Assembly (NCBI RefSeq): GCF_015207425.1
Contig: NZ_JADEWZ010000026.1
Location: forward strand, 1-64,000
Source: Lusitaniella coriacea LEGE 07157
GTDB lineage: Bacteria > Cyanobacteriota > Cyanobacteriia > Cyanobacteriales > Spirulinaceae
DNA length: 64,000 nt
Direction of reading: 5' to 3'
Numbering within the stretch: the first letter of the stretch is position 1; every line of letters starts with the position of its first letter. The translations under genes were made by a program, and so were the position numbers. Shown here piece after piece: positions 61,509 to 64,000 of the stretch. The notes below the pieces were generated by a model. It had not been told where the DNA came from, ran no database searches, and was given only the letters and a program-made list of their open reading frames with translations.

Positions 61509-61891
61509 AGTGAGTGCGTAGTGATAAGTGCTGGAGAATGTAACTTTATCCCTAATTTTAAGGGGTTAGTCCTCGTTTCTTGGTTTTGATTCCGCACGTG
61601 CTGCTACAGGTAGATGCCTTTAGGGTCGCGCTAAAATATTTTGTAGCCCAATTATGTTCGTCCCATGAGTCGTTTCACCCTCGCCATGACAGCCGTTCAA
61701 TTGACTGACGAGCAATTTTTCCGCCTCTCAAACTGATTGGGTAACAAGATGGGACATTTTGTGGAAGTAGCGATTATCGTGCAAATTTAAACTAAAACGA
61801 GAAGATTAAGCTAGAGAAAGTTCTTAATTCGCTCCATTGCCAATGAAATCGCGCAAAAAATCCAGAAGATTACAGGATATTAACCTTACGA
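61509..61891. other. Divergent spacer between the pot operon and the TPR gene
   Basis: These 383 bp should hold the pot promoter and the promoter of the TPR gene. The only coding trace is a short Uma2-like remnant at 61665-61736. I see no RNA gene. Confidence 0.5.
61665..61736 (+). pseudogene. Uma2-family N-terminal remnant
   Basis: The frame reads MSRFTLAMTAVQLTDEQFFR and LSN before a stop at 61734. The string M-T-A-V-Q-L-T-D-E-Q-F-F resembles the opening of Uma2-type proteins (LTDEQFYQL and similar). Nothing of the nuclease core follows. I read it as the remains of a decayed gene copy, with modest certainty because the match is only 12-15 residues. Confidence 0.4.
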
Positions 61892-64000
61892 ATGGAACAA
61901 TACTCTAAAGTCATCAAAGACTTCGACAGAGCCGTAGAACTTGACCCCGAATATGATTGGGCGATCGCGCGACGAGGAGAAACATACCAAGAAATGGAGC
62001 GTTACGATGATGCTCTCCAAGACTTCAATAGAGCTATCGAACTCGATCCTGAATATATTTGGGCGATCGCGCGACGAGGAGAAACATACCAAGAAATGGA
62101 GCGCTACGATGATGCTCTCCAAGACTTCGATAGAGCTATCGAACTCGATCCTGAATATATTTGGGCGATCGCGAGTCGAGGAGAAACGTACCGCTTGATG
62201 GAGCGTTACGAAGATGTCATCAAAGACTTTAATAGAGCTATCGAACTCGATCCCGAATATGATTGGGTGATCGCGCGACGAGGAGAAACATACCAAGAAA
62301 TGGAGCGCTACGATGATGCTCTCCAAGACTTCAATAAAGCAATTGAACTCGATCCTGAATACCTATTGGCAATCGTACTTCGAGGCTTAACTTACCAAGC
62401 AATAGAATGTTATGAAGATGCCCTCAAGGACTTTGATAAAGCTATTCAGCTTGACCCCGATGATGATTTGGCAATCGCGCAACGGGGAGAAACGTACCGC
62501 TTGATGGAGCATTACGATGATGCCCTCAAGGACTTTGATAGAGCTATTCAACTTGACCCCGAATATGATTGGGCGATCGTGCAACGAGGACTAACTTATC
62601 GAGAGATGGAGCGTTACGATGATGCCATCAAAGACTGTGACAGAGCTATTCAACTCAATCCTAAAAACAAATTGGCGATCGCGCTTCGAGGATTAATTTA
62701 CCAATCAATGGAGAGTTACGGAAATGCTCTTCAAGACTTTAGTAGAGCTATCGAGCTTGACCCGGAAAATGCCTGGACTATCGCGAGTCGAGGAGAAATA
62801 TACCGCTTGATGGAGCGCTACGAAAATGCTCTTCAAGATTTTGACAAAGCCATCGAAATCAATCCTGAGTCGGATTGGAAAATCGAGAGCCGAGGGCAAA
62901 CTTATCGAGATATGGAGCGTTACGATGATGCTCTCAAGGATTTTAGTAAAGTCATCGAACTTGACCCCGACAATGCCTGGGCGATCGCGAATCGGGGACA
63001 AATTTATCGAGAGATGAAGCGATATAAAAATGCACTCCAAGACCTTAACACAGCTATCGAATTCGATCCTGAATCGGCTTGGAAGCTCGCGAGTCGGGGA
63101 GAAACCTATCGCTTGATAGAGCATTATGATGAAGCACTCCAAGACTTCGATAGAGCTATTCAACTTGACCCCGAATATGATTGGGCGATCGCGCGACGGG
63201 GAGAAACATACCAAGAAATGGAGCGCTACGATGATGCCATCAAAGACTTCAATAGAGCTATCGAACTCGATCCTGAATATACTTGGGCGATCGCGCGACG
63301 GGGAGAAACATACCAAGAAATGGAGCGCTACGATGATGCCATCAAAGACTTCAATAGAGCTATCGAACTCGATCCCGAATATGATTGGGCAATATCGAGT
63401 CGAGGAGAAACGTACCGCTTGATGGAGCGTTACGAAGATGTCATCAAAGACTTTAATAGAGCTATCGAACTCGATCCCGAATATGATTGGGCGATCGCGC
63501 AACGGGGAGAAACGTACCGCTTGATGGAGCGTTATGAAGATGCTCTCAAAGACTTCAGTAAAGCAATTGAACTAGACCCTGAATATATTTGGGCAATTAG
63601 AGAGCGAGGGGAAACCTACCTCATGCTTCAACGCTACACTGAAGCCCTTGCAGATTTTAATCGCGCTCTTGAACTTGATGATGATGATTGGTATCTGTAC
63701 GATCGCGCGCTTGTCTATTTAGCCCTCAAACAACCCGAAAACGCTCAAACCGACCTGAATCGAGCCATTCACCTCGCACGACAAACCTACAACGAAAACC
63801 AAGAAAACTCGCGCAACACCTTTAACCTCGCCCTCTACTTCCTCGCTGCGGGCAATTCCCAACAAGCCAAACACTTCTACTGCGATGCTATTAAAAACGG
63901 CGCATCCCCTCAATCCATCCAAGAAGCAATCCGCGATCTAGACGATTTCCTGCGCATTTTTCCCCAACACCCCGGAGCAACCGCAGCACGACAAGCGTTA
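61892..64000 (+). CDS. Tetratricopeptide repeat protein (3' end beyond the window)
   Basis: An ATG at 61892 opens 703 codons, uninterrupted to the last base, so the protein is incomplete here. It consists of 17 tandem 34-residue TPR units plus one divergent unit. Each has the form RRGETYQEMERYDDALQDFN followed by RAIELDPEYDWAIA. The last 90 residues leave the repeat and read RQTYNENQENSRNTFNLALY and IQEAIRDLDDFLRIFPQHPG, the tail I associate with cyanobacterial STAND-type or TPR signalling proteins. No effector domain precedes the array. The ribosome site is weak, so the true start could lie elsewhere. The role is probably a scaffold or sensor. Confidence 0.88.
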   Translation, partial: MEQYSKVIKDFDRAVELDPEYDWAIARRGETYQEMERYDDALQDFNRAIELDPEYIWAIARRGETYQEMERYDDALQDFDRAIELDPEYIWAIASRGETYRLMERYEDVIKDFNRAIELDPEYDWVIARRGETYQEMERYDDALQDFNKAIELDPEYLLAIVLRGLTYQAIECYEDALKDFDKAIQLDPDDDLAIAQRGETYRLMEHYDDALKDFDRAIQLDPEYDWAIVQRGLTYREMERYDDAIKDCDRAIQLNPKNKLAIALRGLIYQSMESYGNALQDFSRAIELDPENAWTIASRGEIYRLMERYENALQDFDKAIEINPESDWKIESRGQTYRDMERYDDALKDFSKVIELDPDNAWAIANRGQIYREMKRYKNALQDLNTAIEFDPESAWKLASRGETYRLIEHYDEALQDFDRAIQLDPEYDWAIARRGETYQEMERYDDAIKDFNRAIELDPEYTWAIARRGETYQEMERYDDAIKDFNRAIELDPEYDWAISSRGETYRLMERYEDVIKDFNRAIELDPEYDWAIAQRGETYRLMERYEDALKDFSKAIELDPEYIWAIRERGETYLMLQRYTEALADFNRALELDDDDWYLYDRALVYLALKQPENAQTDLNRAIHLARQTYNENQENSRNTFNLALYFLAAGNSQQAKHFYCDAIKNGASPQSIQEAIRDLDDFLRIFPQHPGATAARQAL
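61960..63690 (+). repeat. Array of near-identical 102-bp coding repeats
   Basis: The repeat unit is 102 bp and encodes one TPR motif. About 17 copies follow each other. Many copies share long identical stretches, such as GAAATGGAGCGCTACGATGA and TCGAACTCGATCCTGAATAT. Units at about 63226-63430 are almost base-for-base duplicates of each other. Most copies contain the core GGGCGATCGCG (HIP1) at the same phase. This points to recent tandem duplication or gene conversion. Confidence 0.9.

Noticed and set aside
61886-63502. Long open frames antisense to the TPR gene (for example 62705-63502 on the minus strand) with repeated ISP-like peptides
   Set aside because: They are the reverse complement of the 102-bp repeat. 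The sense frame gives canonical TPR sequence, and the antisense peptides have no known fold. They are open only because of codon use in the repeat.

Overview
The window is chromosomal DNA from a cyanobacterium. The palindrome GCGATCGC (HIP1) and its partial forms recur throughout. The genes include a carboxysome shell protein (CcmO), two Tic22 proteins, CGLD27, GUN4 domains, a cyAbrB regulator, a probable NdhP subunit and several cyanobacterial families of unknown function (DUF4346, DUF6679, DUF6745, DUF2103). I cannot fix the genus. Genes lie on both strands in short operons. Most are housekeeping genes, with patches of mobile and accessory DNA between them.

Layout. 1-1.7 kb: the right end of an ISAs1-type insertion sequence that cuts into a SUKH/SMI1-like gene, an unknown membrane protein and a PA14-domain fragment. 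1.7-5.0 kb: rsfS, CGLD27, an asparaginase, the initiator tRNA and ylqF. 5.4-9.7 kb: a glycan block of two GT4 glycosyltransferases, a methyltransferase and an acyltransferase. 9.9-14.4 kb: a GNAT, a PEP-CTERM protein, a peptide-type ABC ATPase, DUF389, DUF4346 and a JAMM peptidase. 14.5-17.2 kb: a DUF6745 membrane protein, an Rpn nuclease and a small His-containing protein. 17.6-22.2 kb: moeA, then a Pepco protein with a caspase carrying two GUN4 domains (a probable biological-conflict module), then a Uma2 nuclease. 22.5-28.98 kb: clpS, DUF2103, a cupin, a class III cyclase domain, a methyltransferase, a PMT-type glycosyltransferase, thrC and a ThiS/MoaD-like carrier. 29.1-37.2 kb: a MNIO (DUF692) enzyme with its partner, an SDR, an FHA protein, hemL, an aldo/keto reductase, prmC and two Tic22 genes. 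37.4-38.8 kb: tRNA-Pro, a GNAT and a graveyard of mobile-element debris (tnpB tail, structured RNA-like DNA). 38.8-51 kb: an ACT protein, a hydrolase, DUF6679, a beta-lactamase-fold nuclease-like protein, ndhP, a Na+/H+ antiporter, a PMT-like protein lacking its catalytic loop, cyAbrB, an Rrf2 regulator, lspA, bioY and a TPR protein. 51-57.2 kb: a ferredoxin-MBL fusion, an Mpo1-like protein, a DCC protein, ccmO, an ankyrin protein and an FAD hydroxylase. 57.4-61.5 kb: a complete polyamine ABC transporter operon (potB-C-D-A order of transcription). 61.9 kb to the end: a TPR gene of at least 703 codons made of near-identical 102-bp units, still open at the window edge.

The best candidates for under-described biology are the Pepco/caspase-GUN4 pair, the MNIO pair without a visible precursor peptide, the JAMM peptidase and ThiS-like carrier in the same neighbourhood, the three-gene DUF6745 cluster, and the homogenised TPR array. 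All functions are read from sequence motifs and family memory. No database search was run.
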